Origin: Mesorhizobium sp. YIM 152430
Lineage (GTDB): Bacteria > Pseudomonadota > Alphaproteobacteria > Rhizobiales > Rhizobiaceae
DNA: 64,000 nucleotides
Assembly (NCBI RefSeq): GCF_029210365.1
Contig: NZ_JARGES010000041.1
Location: 78,808 to 142,807, forward strand
Direction: 5' to 3'
Positions 27,147-36,653 of the stretch are shown here, one piece after another. A program made the position numbers and the translations under genes. A model generated the notes under the pieces. That model was given only the letters and a program-made list of their open reading frames with translations. It made no database searches and was not told the origin of the DNA. Numbering within the stretch: the stretch's first letter is position 1; every line of letters starts with the position of its first letter.

Positions 27147-27689
27147 ATGCCGATTACGCTGCTGGACGGAATTCTCGTCGGCTTCACCCTCGTTTCGGCG
27201 ATGCTCGCCATGGTCCGCGGCTTCTCGCGCGAAGTGCTGTCAATCGCGTCCTGGGTGGCGGCTGCGGCGGCGGCATTCTACTTCCATCCGATCCTGGTGC
27301 CCTATGTCGCGCCCTATATCGACAATGCGCAGCTCGCGCTGTTCGCCGCAGCGGCCATCGTCTTTTTCATCGCGCTGATCATCGTCACCGTGATCACGAT
27401 GAAGGTGGCGGATTTCATCATCGACAGCCGCGTCGGCGCGCTCGACCGCACGCTCGGCTTCGTCTATGGCGCGGCGCGTGGTATTCTCGTCGTCGCCGTC
27501 GCTTTCCTGTTCTTCTCGTGGCTCGTTGGCTCCAACCAGCCGGGCTGGGTCGCCGAGGCCAAGTCGCGGCCGCTGCTCGAAGGCATCGGCACCTGGCTCG
27601 AGGGCGTGTTGCCGGACGATCCCGAAAATTCGCTGATCGACCGGCTCGGCTCGAGCGACGACGAGGCTCCGCCGCCGGCCGGCAACTAG
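27147..27689 (+). CDS. cvpA: CvpA family membrane protein
   Basis: This 180-residue protein has four hydrophobic segments (about 4-22, 26-45, 62-86 and 103-125) and a soluble acidic C-terminus. CvpA was first found through colicin V production and is often next to purF, as here; its molecular function is unsettled, though links to envelope stress are known. The ATG has GGAG at good spacing; a GTG 15 bases upstream is in frame but unsupported. Confidence 0.9.
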   Translation: MPITLLDGILVGFTLVSAMLAMVRGFSREVLSIASWVAAAAAAFYFHPILVPYVAPYIDNAQLALFAAAAIVFFIALIIVTVITMKVADFIIDSRVGALDRTLGFVYGAARGILVVAVAFLFFSWLVGSNQPGWVAEAKSRPLLEGIGTWLEGVLPDDPENSLIDRLGSSDDEAPPPAGN

Positions 27690-27697
27690 ATGATCGC

Positions 27698-27717
27698 GCG
27701 GCGCCTTTTGGCGCCGC
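27698..27717 (+). terminator. Hairpin between cvpA and purF
   Basis: GCGGCGCC and GGCGCCGC form a perfect 8-bp stem with a TTTT loop nine bases after the cvpA stop. It is followed by TTCCCTTCGTTCT, only moderately T-rich. It may be a partial terminator or attenuator that reduces read-through into purF. Confidence 0.4.
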
Positions 27718-27745
27718 TTCCCTTCGTTCTGAAAGGCGAGACGCC

Positions 27746-29218
27746 ATGGCAGACGCAGACGATACCCCGTTCTCCTCCGGGGGCGACGACCGCTTTCACG
27801 ACGAATGCGGCGTCTTCGGCATTTTCGGCCGTCAGGACGCGTCGGCCATCGTGACGCTCGGTCTGCACGCGCTCCAGCATCGCGGGCAGGAAGCCGCGGG
27901 CATCGTCTCCTATGACGGCTCGCAGTTCCATGTCGAACGCCATATCGGGCTGATCGGCGACACCTTCACCAAGCAGTCGGTGATCGACCGCCTGCAAGGC
28001 TCGCGCGCCATCGGCCATACGCGCTATGCGACGACCGGCGGCTCGGGCCTGCGCAACGTGCAGCCCTTCTTCGCCGAACTCGCCGATGGCGGGCTTGCCG
28101 TCGCGCATAATGGCAACATCACCAATGCGATGACCGTGCAGCGCCGGCTACAAAAGGAAGGCTCGATCTTCTCGTCGACCTCCGACACCGAAACCATCCT
28201 GCACCTGATCGCGACCTCGAAGGAACGCGATACCAATGCGCGCTTCATCGAAGCGGCGCGCCAGCTCGAAGGCGCCTTCTCGCTGGTCGCGCTGACCTCG
28301 AAGAAGATGATCGGTTGCCGCGACCCGCTCGGCATCCGCCCTCTCGTGCTCGGGGACCTCGACGGCGCCTATATCTTCGCGTCGGAGACCTGCGCGCTCG
28401 ACATCATGGGAGCGCGTTTCGTCCGCGACCTCAAGCCCGGCGAGATGGTCGTCGTGACGACCAAGGGGCTCGAAAGTTTCTTCCCGTTCGAACAGGTAAA
28501 GCCGCGCTTCTGCGTCTTCGAATATGTCTATTTCGCCCGGCCGGATTCCTCGGTCGAGGGGCGCAACGTCTATGACGTGCGCAAGCAGATCGGCGCGGAA
28601 CTGGCGCGCGAAAGCCCGGTCGAGGCCGATATCGTCGTGCCTGTGCCCGATTCGGGTACGCCGGCCGCCATCGGCTTCGCGCAGGAGGCCAAGCTTCCCT
28701 TCGAGCTCGGCATCATCCGCAACCACTATGTCGGCCGCACCTTCATCCAGCCATCCGACTCGATCCGCCACATGGGCGTCAAGCTGAAGCACAATGCCAA
28801 CCGGCGCATGATCGAGGGCAAGCGCGTCGTGCTGGTCGACGATTCCATCGTGCGCGGGACGACCAGCCAGAAAATCGTGCAGATGGTGCGCGATGCGGGC
28901 GCGCGCGAGGTCCACATGCGCATCGCCTCGCCACCGACGCGCGCCTCCTGCTTCTACGGCGTCGACACGCCGGAAACGGCCAAGCTCCTCGCCAGCCGCA
29001 TGTCGGTGGAGGAAATGGCTGAGTTCATCCGGGTCGATTCGCTCGGCTTCCTGTCGATCGACGGGCTTTACCGCGCGGTGGGCGAGCCTGCCCGCGACAA
29101 CGAGCAGCCGCAATTCTGCGACGCCTGCTTTACCACGCAATACCCGACGCGCCTGACCGATCTCGACGGCGTCGACAATGTTCGCACGCTCTCGCTGCTT
29201 GCGAACAACGGGCAATAA
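27746..29218 (+). CDS. purF: Amidophosphoribosyltransferase
   Basis: PurF makes phosphoribosylamine from PRPP and glutamine, the first step of purine synthesis. The 490-residue protein carries a 20-residue propeptide before the nucleophile Cys21 (HDECGVFGIFG), an Ntn glutaminase domain, and a phosphoribosyltransferase domain with the PRPP loop VVLVDDSIVRGTT. Cysteines in FCVFEY, RASCFYG and FCDACF match the four iron-sulfur ligands of the Bacillus-type enzyme, which E. coli lacks. GAAAGG lies before the ATG. The SDR gene follows 12 bases later. Confidence 0.96.
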   Translation: MADADDTPFSSGGDDRFHDECGVFGIFGRQDASAIVTLGLHALQHRGQEAAGIVSYDGSQFHVERHIGLIGDTFTKQSVIDRLQGSRAIGHTRYATTGGSGLRNVQPFFAELADGGLAVAHNGNITNAMTVQRRLQKEGSIFSSTSDTETILHLIATSKERDTNARFIEAARQLEGAFSLVALTSKKMIGCRDPLGIRPLVLGDLDGAYIFASETCALDIMGARFVRDLKPGEMVVVTTKGLESFFPFEQVKPRFCVFEYVYFARPDSSVEGRNVYDVRKQIGAELARESPVEADIVVPVPDSGTPAAIGFAQEAKLPFELGIIRNHYVGRTFIQPSDSIRHMGVKLKHNANRRMIEGKRVVLVDDSIVRGTTSQKIVQMVRDAGAREVHMRIASPPTRASCFYGVDTPETAKLLASRMSVEEMAEFIRVDSLGFLSIDGLYRAVGEPARDNEQPQFCDACFTTQYPTRLTDLDGVDNVRTLSLLANNGQ

Positions 29219-29230
29219 CAGACGGACAAA

Positions 29231-29962
29231 ATGACGGAAAAGCTCGACCTTCAAGGGCGCGTCGCGCTCGTGACCGGCGCCTCGCGCGGCATTGGCTATC
29301 ATGTCGCCAAGGAACTGGCGGCGGCCGGCGCGCATGTGATCGCGGTCGCCCGCACGGTGGGCGGGCTCGAAGAACTCGACAACGAAATCCAGGCGGCCGG
29401 CGGACAGGCGACGCTCGTCCCGCTCGACCTGATGGACATGTCCGGCATCGACCGGCTCGGCGGCGCGATCTTCGATCGCTGGGGCAAACTCGACATCCTC
29501 GTCGCCAATGCGGGCATTCTCGGCATCATCGCGCCGATCGGCCATGTCGAGGCGAAGGTGTTCGACAAGGTGATGGCGACGAACGTCACCGGCACATGGC
29601 GGCTCATCCGTTCGGTCGATCCGCTCCTGAGAAAATCCGATGCCGGCCGTGCCATCGCGATGACATCCGACCTCGCGGTGCATCCGCGCGCCTATTGGGG
29701 CCCGTTCGCAGCGTCCAAGGCCGCCGTCGAGGCGATGGTGCGAAGCTGGGCGCTGGAGACGCAGAACTCGGCGCTGCGCGTCAATCTCGTCGACCCCGGC
29801 CCGACGCGCACCGCGCATCGCGCGCTCGCCATGCCCGGCGAGGACCCGACGAGCATCCCGCACCCCTCCGAGATCGCCGCGCGGATCGCGGCGACGGTTT
29901 CACCAAAGATCAGCGAGACAGGGCGGCTGTTCTCCGTGCGCGAGAACCGCTTCCTCGATTAG
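29231..29962 (+). CDS. Short-chain dehydrogenase/reductase with altered active site
   Basis: This 243-residue Rossmann protein has the NAD(P) loop TGASRGIG (14-22), NAG in VANAGILG, and the active-site Ser146 and Lys163. At the position of the catalytic tyrosine (four before Lys163) there is Phe159 (PFAASK); Tyr155 lies eight before the lysine instead. A classical SDR needs that tyrosine for proton transfer, so the protein may be inactive, use another donor, or have a binding role. It is 12 bases downstream of purF and probably cotranscribed. The 3' end overlaps the convergent OsmC gene by four bases. Confidence 0.85.
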   Translation: MTEKLDLQGRVALVTGASRGIGYHVAKELAAAGAHVIAVARTVGGLEELDNEIQAAGGQATLVPLDLMDMSGIDRLGGAIFDRWGKLDILVANAGILGIIAPIGHVEAKVFDKVMATNVTGTWRLIRSVDPLLRKSDAGRAIAMTSDLAVHPRAYWGPFAASKAAVEAMVRSWALETQNSALRVNLVDPGPTRTAHRALAMPGEDPTSIPHPSEIAARIAATVSPKISETGRLFSVRENRFLD

Positions 29963-30462
29963 GCTGCGGTGACAGTCAGTTCCGGTTTCGTGTTGATGGT
30001 CTGGAAGACGACGCAGTAGCGCTCGGTCAGCTTCAACAGCGCGTCGATGCGCTCCTGCGGTTCATCGGTATCGAGATGGAAATTGAGACGGATCGACTGG
30101 AAGCCGACCGGCGCGTCCTTCGCAACGCCGAGCGTGCCGCGAAAATCGAGATCGCCTTCGGCTTCGACCCTCGCATCGCCGAGCCGGAATTCGAGTGCGG
30201 TCGCGACGGCCTTCAGCGTGACGCCGGCGCAGGCGACGAGTGCTTCGAGCAGCATGTCGCCGGAGCACAATTCGGCGCCCGAGCCGCCGGTCGCGGGATG
30301 AAGGCCGGCCATTTCGAGCGCCCTCCCCGTGTCCACCTTGCAGGCGATCGACTGGTCGTCGAGCGTGCCTCTGGCCTTCAGCGTGACGATGGCAGCCTTG
30401 GCATCGTCCTTGTAGCGGGCCTTGAGCGGCGCCTGCAAGGTCTTCAGTTCCGTCGAATCCAT
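29959..30462 (-). CDS. OsmC family protein
   Basis: This 167-residue protein has the OsmC/Ohr layout: a central helix with LCSGDMLLEALVACAGVTLK, where Cys66 and Cys78 are spaced as in the family, and a C-terminal RYCVVFQTI segment with another Cys. OsmC/Ohr proteins reduce organic hydroperoxides using two cysteines, but the YhfA-like branch that this resembles lacks proven peroxidase function. The ATG has GGGAGA six bases upstream. It is transcribed alone, convergent with the SDR gene. Confidence 0.85.
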   Translation of the reverse strand: MDSTELKTLQAPLKARYKDDAKAAIVTLKARGTLDDQSIACKVDTGRALEMAGLHPATGGSGAELCSGDMLLEALVACAGVTLKAVATALEFRLGDARVEAEGDLDFRGTLGVAKDAPVGFQSIRLNFHLDTDEPQERIDALLKLTERYCVVFQTINTKPELTVTAA

Positions 30463-30622
30463 GACTATCTCCCAATATGTTCTCAATGCTAACTGCCCAT
30501 CGGTCAGGCTGCCAGCGGAACAAGCGGGCCGGCATCCGGATTGACGTGGACTGCCATTCGGCTACCCTCCGCGCCAACGGCCGACAAGAGCCGCTTGGCC
30601 TCGAGAGGTTGGAGGTGCGGCA

Positions 30623-32824
30623 ATGCTCCAGACCGTTTTGATCATCGCCGGTGTCCTGGCGCTATGGGCGGCATTTGCGCTCTGGCTGTCGCATCGGCAG
30701 GGGATATCGATACACCAGGCGCTGCTTTACGCGCCGCTGAAGCTTGTCTTCCGGATCGATGATTCGTCATTGCGCGCGGCGCAGACGCCGGGCCCGGTCA
30801 TCTACGCGATATCGCACCAGTCGCGCCTCGACCCGGCCTTGATGCTGTCGGTCCTGCCCAACGACACGCTGCATATCCTCGACGAGGCGTCGTCGCGTGC
30901 GATGTGGCTCGAACCATGGCGCGAACTTGCGCGCACGATCGCCTTCAAGGCGCAGCATGTCTTCGTCAATCGCCGGCTGACCCGCCGCCTCAAGGGAAAT
31001 GGCCGGCTCGCCGTCTATTTTCCCTTCGACGCCGAACCGGACGTCAAGAGCTTCCGGCTCTACCGGGCAGTCGCCAAGATCGCGGTTTCGGCCGACGCCA
31101 AAGTCGTGCCGATCTATATTCGCGGATCGAGCCATCTGCCTGGCGCCTACGAGCCCGCCGCCAAGACGCCGCGCCAGCTTCTGCCGAAACTGCGCATCAT
31201 GGCACTCCCGGCCCGCACCATCGGCGAACTGGTCGAGGACGCCGGGCCGGTCGGCATCACCACGTCGAACGCCCTGTTCGACCGCGTCGCGGAAGCACGC
31301 TTCTTCAGCCAGGGGCGGCCGAAGACCATTTTCCATGCAGTGCGCAGCGCAGCGCTCCTCTACGGTCCCGGCCGCGTGATCGCCGAGGATGTCGCCGGCG
31401 AAAAACTCGTCTATCGCGCGCTGTTCGCCAAAGCGAGAATCCTGTCGGGCAAGCTTGTCGAGATCGGCACCAGCGGCGACATTGTCGGACTTCTCCTGCC
31501 CAACGCAGCGCAGAGCATCGCGACGTTCCTCGCGCTCCAGTCCGCCGGTCGGGTGGTCGCGATGATGGGTGCGGGCGTCGGTCCGGTCGACCTCGTGCGC
31601 GACGGCACGATCCGAATCGTCGTCACATCGCGCGCCCATGTCGAGAAAGCACGGCTGGCCGGCGACATCGAAGCCATCGCGGCTGCCGGCGGGCGCATCG
31701 TCTATGTCGAGGATCTGGAAAGCTCGGTGACGATGTCCGAGCGGGTTCTGGGCTGGATCGCCTGGCGCGCGCGACGCCTGCCCCGCCAGGCGGACGATGC
31801 CGCGGTCGTGCTCTTCAAGCAGACGGCGAACGGCCAGCGCGGCGTCGTCCTCAGCCACGCCAATCTGATCGCCAATGCCGCGCAGATCGAGGCCCGGCTG
31901 GTGCTTTCGCGCAGCGACACGATCCTCTCAGTGCTGCCGCTCCATACGGCGCTCGGACTGACGGTCGGCCTTATACTGCCGTTGATGAAGGGCGTGCGCG
32001 CGCTCGCCTATCCCTCGCCGCTGCACACGCGCCAGATCCCGCAGGTTGCGGGAACCCGGCATCCGACAATCCTGTTCGCCACCGATGCCCTGCTCGCGGC
32101 CTATGCAAAAGCGGCACAGACCAATGATTTCGACAGTTTGCGCCTGATCGTCTCCGGCGGCGAGCGCCTGCGCGCGGCCACCCGCCAGCTTTGGGCCGAC
32201 CGTTTCGGCAAGACGATCATGGAAGGCTATGGGCTGACCGAGGCATCGCCCGTCGTTGCAGTCAACTCGATCACTCATGGCCGGGCGGGCACGGTCGGTC
32301 GCCTGTTGCCGGGGATGCGGATGCGCATCGAGCCGATCGACGGCTTCGAGTTGGGCGGCAGACTGAAGATCGCCGGCCCGAACATTGCAATTCGCTATCT
32401 TTCTGCGGATGAAGCCATGGCGACGGATGGCTGGTTCGACACGGGCGATATCGTCTCGGTCGATCGCGAAGGCTATCTGACCACGCTTGGACGTGCAGGC
32501 CGACTTGCCGTCATAGGCGGCACGACCGTCTCGCTTGCGCTGGTCGAGGAGGCTGCGGAGGCCATATGGCCGAATTCGATTCATGCCGCCGTCGCGCTGA
32601 GAGGCACTACGGGCGATGACCAGATCGTTCTCGTCACCACCCATCCCGATGCAGACCGCGCCGTTCTGGCCCGGCAATGGAAGCGGCACGGTTTCGACGA
32701 TGCGGTCCTTCCATCGAAGCTGATCCCCATTCGCTCGATGCCGACGACCACGAACGGACGGATCGACCATGCCAGGCTGGTGGCGATCTGCGAGGAAGAA
32801 CTCGGTCTAAGCAGCGCCGCTTGA
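30623..32824 (+). CDS. Aas-like acyltransferase/AMP-binding fusion with degenerate motifs
   Basis: This 733-residue protein has an N-terminal membrane anchor (3-23), a PlsC-type acyltransferase domain (about 40-215) and an AMP-binding domain (about 255-725), the arrangement of Aas, which re-acylates lysophosphatidylethanolamine. HxxxxD is present (His65, Asp70), but the usual FPEG is FPFD (133-136). In the ligase half, YGLTEASP (536-543) and GWFDTGD (603-609) are kept, while the Gly/Ser/Thr-rich ATP loop reads LFKQTANGQRG (397-407) and the catalytic Lys region ends NGRID. Thus both active sites look impaired. The gene overlaps convergent pssA by 18 bases, tying it to phospholipid genes by location. 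Confidence 0.85.
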   Translation: MLQTVLIIAGVLALWAAFALWLSHRQGISIHQALLYAPLKLVFRIDDSSLRAAQTPGPVIYAISHQSRLDPALMLSVLPNDTLHILDEASSRAMWLEPWRELARTIAFKAQHVFVNRRLTRRLKGNGRLAVYFPFDAEPDVKSFRLYRAVAKIAVSADAKVVPIYIRGSSHLPGAYEPAAKTPRQLLPKLRIMALPARTIGELVEDAGPVGITTSNALFDRVAEARFFSQGRPKTIFHAVRSAALLYGPGRVIAEDVAGEKLVYRALFAKARILSGKLVEIGTSGDIVGLLLPNAAQSIATFLALQSAGRVVAMMGAGVGPVDLVRDGTIRIVVTSRAHVEKARLAGDIEAIAAAGGRIVYVEDLESSVTMSERVLGWIAWRARRLPRQADDAAVVLFKQTANGQRGVVLSHANLIANAAQIEARLVLSRSDTILSVLPLHTALGLTVGLILPLMKGVRALAYPSPLHTRQIPQVAGTRHPTILFATDALLAAYAKAAQTNDFDSLRLIVSGGERLRAATRQLWADRFGKTIMEGYGLTEASPVVAVNSITHGRAGTVGRLLPGMRMRIEPIDGFELGGRLKIAGPNIAIRYLSADEAMATDGWFDTGDIVSVDREGYLTTLGRAGRLAVIGGTTVSLALVEEAAEAIWPNSIHAAVALRGTTGDDQIVLVTTHPDADRAVLARQWKRHGFDDAVLPSKLIPIRSMPTTTNGRIDHARLVAICEEELGLSSAA

Positions 32825-33643
32825 ATCGTCCGTTTGTGCGGGTTGCGCCTCGCGGACGGCACGTTCGGCGCGGCGGGCATAGGCGCGTACGCTGAAGGGC
32901 AGCATTGCGAAATAGGCTGCCGCCGTCAGCGCCAGCGTCGTCCAGGTATAGCTGAACAAAAGCGCTACATAGCCGACGATCGCCAGCATCAGCGGCAGAA
33001 CCAGATCGCGCCGCACCCGCATCCCGCTCGACTTGCCCGAATAGACCGGCAACTGGCTGACCAGAAGCAGCGCGACGCCGACGGTGAATGCCGCGGAAAC
33101 GAAACCGAAGGTCTGATTCACCGGCACGCCGATCAGGCCGAGATAGACCGGCATCAGAACCAGAAGCGCACCTGCGGGAGCCGGCACGCCGACGAAATAG
33201 TCGTTCTGCCAGGCGGGTCGATCCGGATCGTCGAGCATGACGTTGAAGCGCGCGAGGCGCAGGCAGCAGGCGATGGCGAAGACGAGCGCCGCCGTCCAGC
33301 CGACGGCGCCGGCACTGTCGAGCACATAGGCATAGAGCACCAGTGCGGGGGCCACGCCGAAATTCATGATGTCGGCGAGCGAATCCATCTGCGCACCGAA
33401 AGAAGAACTCGCCTTCAACATGCGGGCCAGACGACCGTCGAGCGCGTCGAGGAAAGCGGCGACCAAGACCATCGCCACCGCGATCTCGAACCGGCCCTCG
33501 AAAGCGAGGCGGATGCCGGACAGGCCGGCGCAGATCGCCAGAACGGTGACGAGGTTCGGCAGGATCAGGCGCAGCGGAATCTCGCGCAGGCGCGGGCTGC
33601 GGCGGCGTCCATTGGGATCGTATGGGGCAAACGGTCCCTTCAC
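32807..33643 (-). CDS. pssA: CDP-diacylglycerol-serine O-phosphatidyltransferase
   Basis: PssA makes phosphatidylserine from CDP-diacylglycerol and serine in the inner membrane. The 278-residue protein has about eight hydrophobic segments and the CDP-alcohol phosphotransferase motif: DGRLAR near residue 68, then G and D at [10 protein letters not shown]. It is the type II membrane form found in Rhizobiales and Bacillus, unlike the E. coli peripheral enzyme. Its ATG overlaps the psd stop by four bases, so the two steps of phosphatidylethanolamine synthesis are coupled. Confidence 0.95.
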   Translation of the reverse strand: MKGPFAPYDPNGRRRSPRLREIPLRLILPNLVTVLAICAGLSGIRLAFEGRFEIAVAMVLVAAFLDALDGRLARMLKASSSFGAQMDSLADIMNFGVAPALVLYAYVLDSAGAVGWTAALVFAIACCLRLARFNVMLDDPDRPAWQNDYFVGVPAPAGALLVLMPVYLGLIGVPVNQTFGFVSAAFTVGVALLLVSQLPVYSGKSSGMRVRRDLVLPLMLAIVGYVALLFSYTWTTLALTAAAYFAMLPFSVRAYARRAERAVREAQPAQTDDSSGAA

Positions 33644-34338
33644 GAGACACGCACCAGCGGCGGAGTGATCGAGGCGTCGAACTCGGCGATGATCGTCTCG
33701 CCCGCCACCGCCGACTGGCCGACATGGACGCGGGTGACGGCCTTGCGCGGCAGGTAGACATCCAGACGCGAGCCGAAGCGGATGATGCCGAAGCGCTCGC
33801 CGATGCCGATGTCGCTGTCGGCGTCCGCCCAGCAGACGATGCGGCGCGCGACGAGACCCGCCACCTGCACCACGCCCACCTGCCCATTCGGGCTTTCGAT
33901 GACGAGGCCGTTGCGCTCGTTCTCGCTGCTCGCCTTGTCGAGTTCGGCATTGACGAACTTGCCGGGGCGATACTCGATCTTCGAAATCCGGCCGCGCACG
34001 GGCGCGCGGTTCACATGGCAGTTGAAGACGTTCATGAAGACCGAGATGCGAGTCATTTCCTCTGCGCCAAGCCCCAGTTCCCGCGGCGGAACGGCCGGGC
34101 CGACGGCCGAGACCATGCCGTCAGCGGGACTGACGACGAGCTTGTCGTCGACCGGCGTCACGCGCTCGGGATCGCGGAAGAAGTAGGTACACCAGGCCGT
34201 CAAGATCAGCCCGATCCAGAAGAGCGTGGTCGAGAAAATGCCAAGCAGCAGCGTCACGCCCGCAAAGATCGCAATGAAGGGATAGCCCTCCCGATTGATC
34301 GGGACGAAAGTGTTCTTGATCGTGTCGACAAGGCTCAT
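33640..34338 (-). CDS. psd: Phosphatidylserine decarboxylase proenzyme
   Basis: Psd decarboxylates phosphatidylserine to phosphatidylethanolamine after self-cleavage that creates a pyruvoyl cofactor. The 232-residue short form has two N-terminal hydrophobic stretches (about 17-45), FFRDPER, the segment [13 protein letters not shown] and the cleavage site in RFGSRLDVY, Gly-Ser being the predicted scissile bond. The chosen ATG starts MSLVDTIKN; an upstream in-frame extension is unsupported. It lies 70 bases after the ABC gene and is coupled to pssA. Confidence 0.95.
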   Translation of the reverse strand: MSLVDTIKNTFVPINREGYPFIAIFAGVTLLLGIFSTTLFWIGLILTAWCTYFFRDPERVTPVDDKLVVSPADGMVSAVGPAVPPRELGLGAEEMTRISVFMNVFNCHVNRAPVRGRISKIEYRPGKFVNAELDKASSENERNGLVIESPNGQVGVVQVAGLVARRIVCWADADSDIGIGERFGIIRFGSRLDVYLPRKAVTRVHVGQSAVAGETIIAEFDASITPPLVRVS

Positions 34339-34408
34339 GAAAATCGCTGCTCTGATCTGATTGGGGAGTGCGACCTGATTAGCCGAACATCCCCCAACCC
34401 GCAACGCA

Positions 34409-36313
34409 TCACTCCGCCGGCTGTTCCTCGCTCACTTCTGGGGTGCGGCGGCGAACGACAACGCCAAGCTCATCCTCCTCGCGCGCCTTGCGCAGCTTTT
34501 CCTCCGCCTCGCTCGCCTCGCGCTGGCGTGCCCACATCGCCGAATAGAGCCCTTTGGCCAGAAGCAGGTCGGCATGGCGTCCACGCTCGGCGATCATGCC
34601 GTCTTTCAGGACGATGATCTCGTCGGCGCCGATGACGGTCGACAGGCGATGCGCGATGACGATGGTGGTGCGGCCCTTCGAGACCAGGTCGAGCGCTGCC
34701 TGGATCTCCTGTTCCGTCTGGGTGTCGAGCGCGGATGTCGCCTCGTCGAGGATGAGGATCGGAGGGGCCTTGAGAATCGTCCGCGCGATGGCGACACGTT
34801 GCTTCTCGCCGCCCGAAAGCTTCAGCCCCCGCTCGCCGACCATCGCCTTGTAGCCGTCCGGCAGGCGCTCGATGAAGGGGCCGATCTGGGCCAGTTCGGC
34901 CGCGCGGCGGACCTCGTCCTCGCCTGCCGAGACGCGGCCGTAGCGGATGTTGTAGGCGATGGTGTCGTTGAAGAGCACCGTGTCCTGCGGGACCATGCCG
35001 ATGGCGGCGCGCAGGCTCTCCTGCGTCACGTCGCGCACGTCCTGCCCGTCGATGGTGATCGATCCCGAGCCGATGTCGTAGAAGCGGTAGAGAAGCCGCG
35101 AGACGGTCGACTTGCCCGCACCGGACGGGCCGACGATCGCCACCGTTCTGCCGGCGGGCACCTCGAACGAGACGCCCTTCAGGATCGGCCGTGCCGGATC
35201 ATAGGCGAAATGCACGTCGTCGAAGCGAACGGTCGCCTCCTCGATGACCAGCGCCTTGGCGCCGGGCCTGTCGGTGACCTCCTGCGGCACGTCGAGCAAA
35301 TCGAACATGTTCTCGATGTCGGTCAGGCCCTGGCGGATTTCGCGGTAGATGAAGCCGATGAAGTTGAGCGGCACGGACAATTGCATCAGCATGGCGTTGA
35401 TGAAGACGAAATCGCCGAGCGTGTGGGTGCCGCGCGCGACCTCCCACGCCGACAGCGCCATGACCAGCGCCATGCCGACGCCGAAGATGACGCCCTGGCC
35501 GAAGTTCAGCCAACCGAGCGAGGTCCAGGTCTTGGTCGCGGCATCCTCGTAGCGCGCCATCGACTTGTCGAAGCGGCCGGCCTCCATCTTCTCGTTGCCG
35601 AAATATTTGACGGTTTCGAAATTCAGCAGCGAATCGATCGCCTTGGTGTTGGCATCAGTGTCGCTGTCGTTCATCTCGCGGCGGATCTGGATGCGCCAGT
35701 CCGACGCCTTGACCGTGAACCAGGTGTAGAGCCAGACCGTGACGGCGATGATGGCGACATAGATCCAGCCATAGGCGACGGCGAAGATGATCGCGGTCAG
35801 CGCGAATTCGAGGATCGTCGGCACCGTGTTGAGAATGGTGAAGCGGACAATGGATTCGATGCCCTTGGTGCCGCGCTCGATGATCCTCGACAGGCCGCCG
35901 GTGCGTCGTTCCAAGTGAAAGCGCAACGACAATTCGTGCATGTGAACGAAGGTCTTGTAGGCAAGCTGGCGCACCGCGTGCTGCCCGACCTTTGCGAAGA
36001 GCGCGTCGCGCAACTGGTTGAGGCCGAGTTGGACGATGCGCACGGCATTATAGGCCAGCACCAGCATGACCGGGGCGACGAGGATGGCGGGGATGTAATC
36101 GGGGGCGACGAACTCTCCGTTCAGCGCATCCGTCGCCCATTTGAAGAAATAGGGCACGAGGACGAGGATCAGCTTGGCGACGACGAGGAAAACCGTCGCC
36201 CAGACGACGCGCATCTTCAGGTCCGGCCGGTCGTCGGGCCACATATAAGGCCACAGATTGACCAGCGTCGCGAAGACGGAGCCGCTGTCGGCCGATACGG
36301 TCTTAGATGCCAA
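34409..36313 (-). CDS. ABC exporter, Atm1/HMT1-like half-transporter
   Basis: This half-transporter of about 634 residues has six membrane helices (about 40-310) and a C-terminal ABC domain with Walker [10 protein letters not shown], signature LSGGEKQRV and Walker [13 protein letters not shown]. The helix region [14 protein letters not shown] is a marker of the Atm1/HMT1 family, which exports glutathione conjugates or metal-thiol complexes. I use the TTG start (AGGA eight bases upstream), which overlaps arsR by 11 bases; an in-frame ATG 36 bases further up has no ribosome site. An ArsR repressor with clustered cysteines immediately upstream supports a metal or thiol-stress role. Confidence 0.88.
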   Translation of the reverse strand: MASKTVSADSGSVFATLVNLWPYMWPDDRPDLKMRVVWATVFLVVAKLILVLVPYFFKWATDALNGEFVAPDYIPAILVAPVMLVLAYNAVRIVQLGLNQLRDALFAKVGQHAVRQLAYKTFVHMHELSLRFHLERRTGGLSRIIERGTKGIESIVRFTILNTVPTILEFALTAIIFAVAYGWIYVAIIAVTVWLYTWFTVKASDWRIQIRREMNDSDTDANTKAIDSLLNFETVKYFGNEKMEAGRFDKSMARYEDAATKTWTSLGWLNFGQGVIFGVGMALVMALSAWEVARGTHTLGDFVFINAMLMQLSVPLNFIGFIYREIRQGLTDIENMFDLLDVPQEVTDRPGAKALVIEEATVRFDDVHFAYDPARPILKGVSFEVPAGRTVAIVGPSGAGKSTVSRLLYRFYDIGSGSITIDGQDVRDVTQESLRAAIGMVPQDTVLFNDTIAYNIRYGRVSAGEDEVRRAAELAQIGPFIERLPDGYKAMVGERGLKLSGGEKQRVAIARTILKAPPILILDEATSALDTQTEQEIQAALDLVSKGRTTIVIAHRLSTVIGADEIIVLKDGMIAERGRHADLLLAKGLYSAMWARQREASEAEEKLRKAREEDELGVVVRRRTPEVSEEQPAE

Positions 36314-36653
36314 TTTTGCTGTCCTGCGAAGAGTGGGTTGCCGCGGCATGGTTGGCGCAGCACATGTCGATCAGGCCGGCGACACCGCGCGACAGGCTCG
36401 CCAGAGCCTCGCGGTCGACCTCATAGCGCGAACGCGGCCGCTCGGGGCGATAGGTGACGAGCCCCACCTCGACCAGAATTTTCAGATGTTGCGAAACCGT
36501 CGACTGGGCGAGGTCCAGGCATTCGACGACCTCCTTGCAGCAGCAGGCTGGTCGCGACGACAGATGCTTGAGAATATGAAGACGCGCGGGGTGGGCCAGA
36601 GCGCCAAGCCGTGCCGCCATCTCGTTCGCATTGCAGATTTGATCGGTCTTCAT
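36303..36653 (-). CDS. ArsR family metal/thiol-responsive repressor
   Basis: This 116-residue winged-helix repressor has the recognition helix segment LDLAQSTVSQHLKIL (about 46-60). It is rich in cysteine: Cys7, Cys37-39 in RPACCCKEVV just before the DNA-binding helices, Cys45, and Cys98-99 in DMCCANH. Such clusters usually bind soft metals or arsenite in ArsR/SmtB proteins. Its ATG lies at the edge of a perfect 13-bp inverted repeat, its likely operator. The downstream ABC exporter overlaps it, so the two are predicted to be co-regulated. Confidence 0.9.
   Translation of the reverse strand: MKTDQICNANEMAARLGALAHPARLHILKHLSSRPACCCKEVVECLDLAQSTVSQHLKILVEVGLVTYRPERPRSRYEVDREALASLSRGVAGLIDMCCANHAAATHSSQDSKIGI

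Noticed and set aside
28148..29863. Long minus-strand open frame over purF and the SDR gene
   Set aside because: No recognisable domain; both sense genes are intact with conserved motifs.
30623..32824. Pseudogene call for the Aas-like fusion
   Set aside because: The frame is uninterrupted and several family motifs are kept, so I annotate it as a coding gene with altered motifs.
36313..36349. ATG start for the ABC exporter 36 bases upstream of the chosen TTG
   Set aside because: It would overlap arsR by 47 bases and has no ribosome site, while the TTG has AGGA at eight bases. It remains an alternative.
34574..36457. Long plus-strand open frame antisense to the ABC exporter
   Set aside because: High-GC antisense frame without domains; the minus strand has complete Walker and signature motifs.
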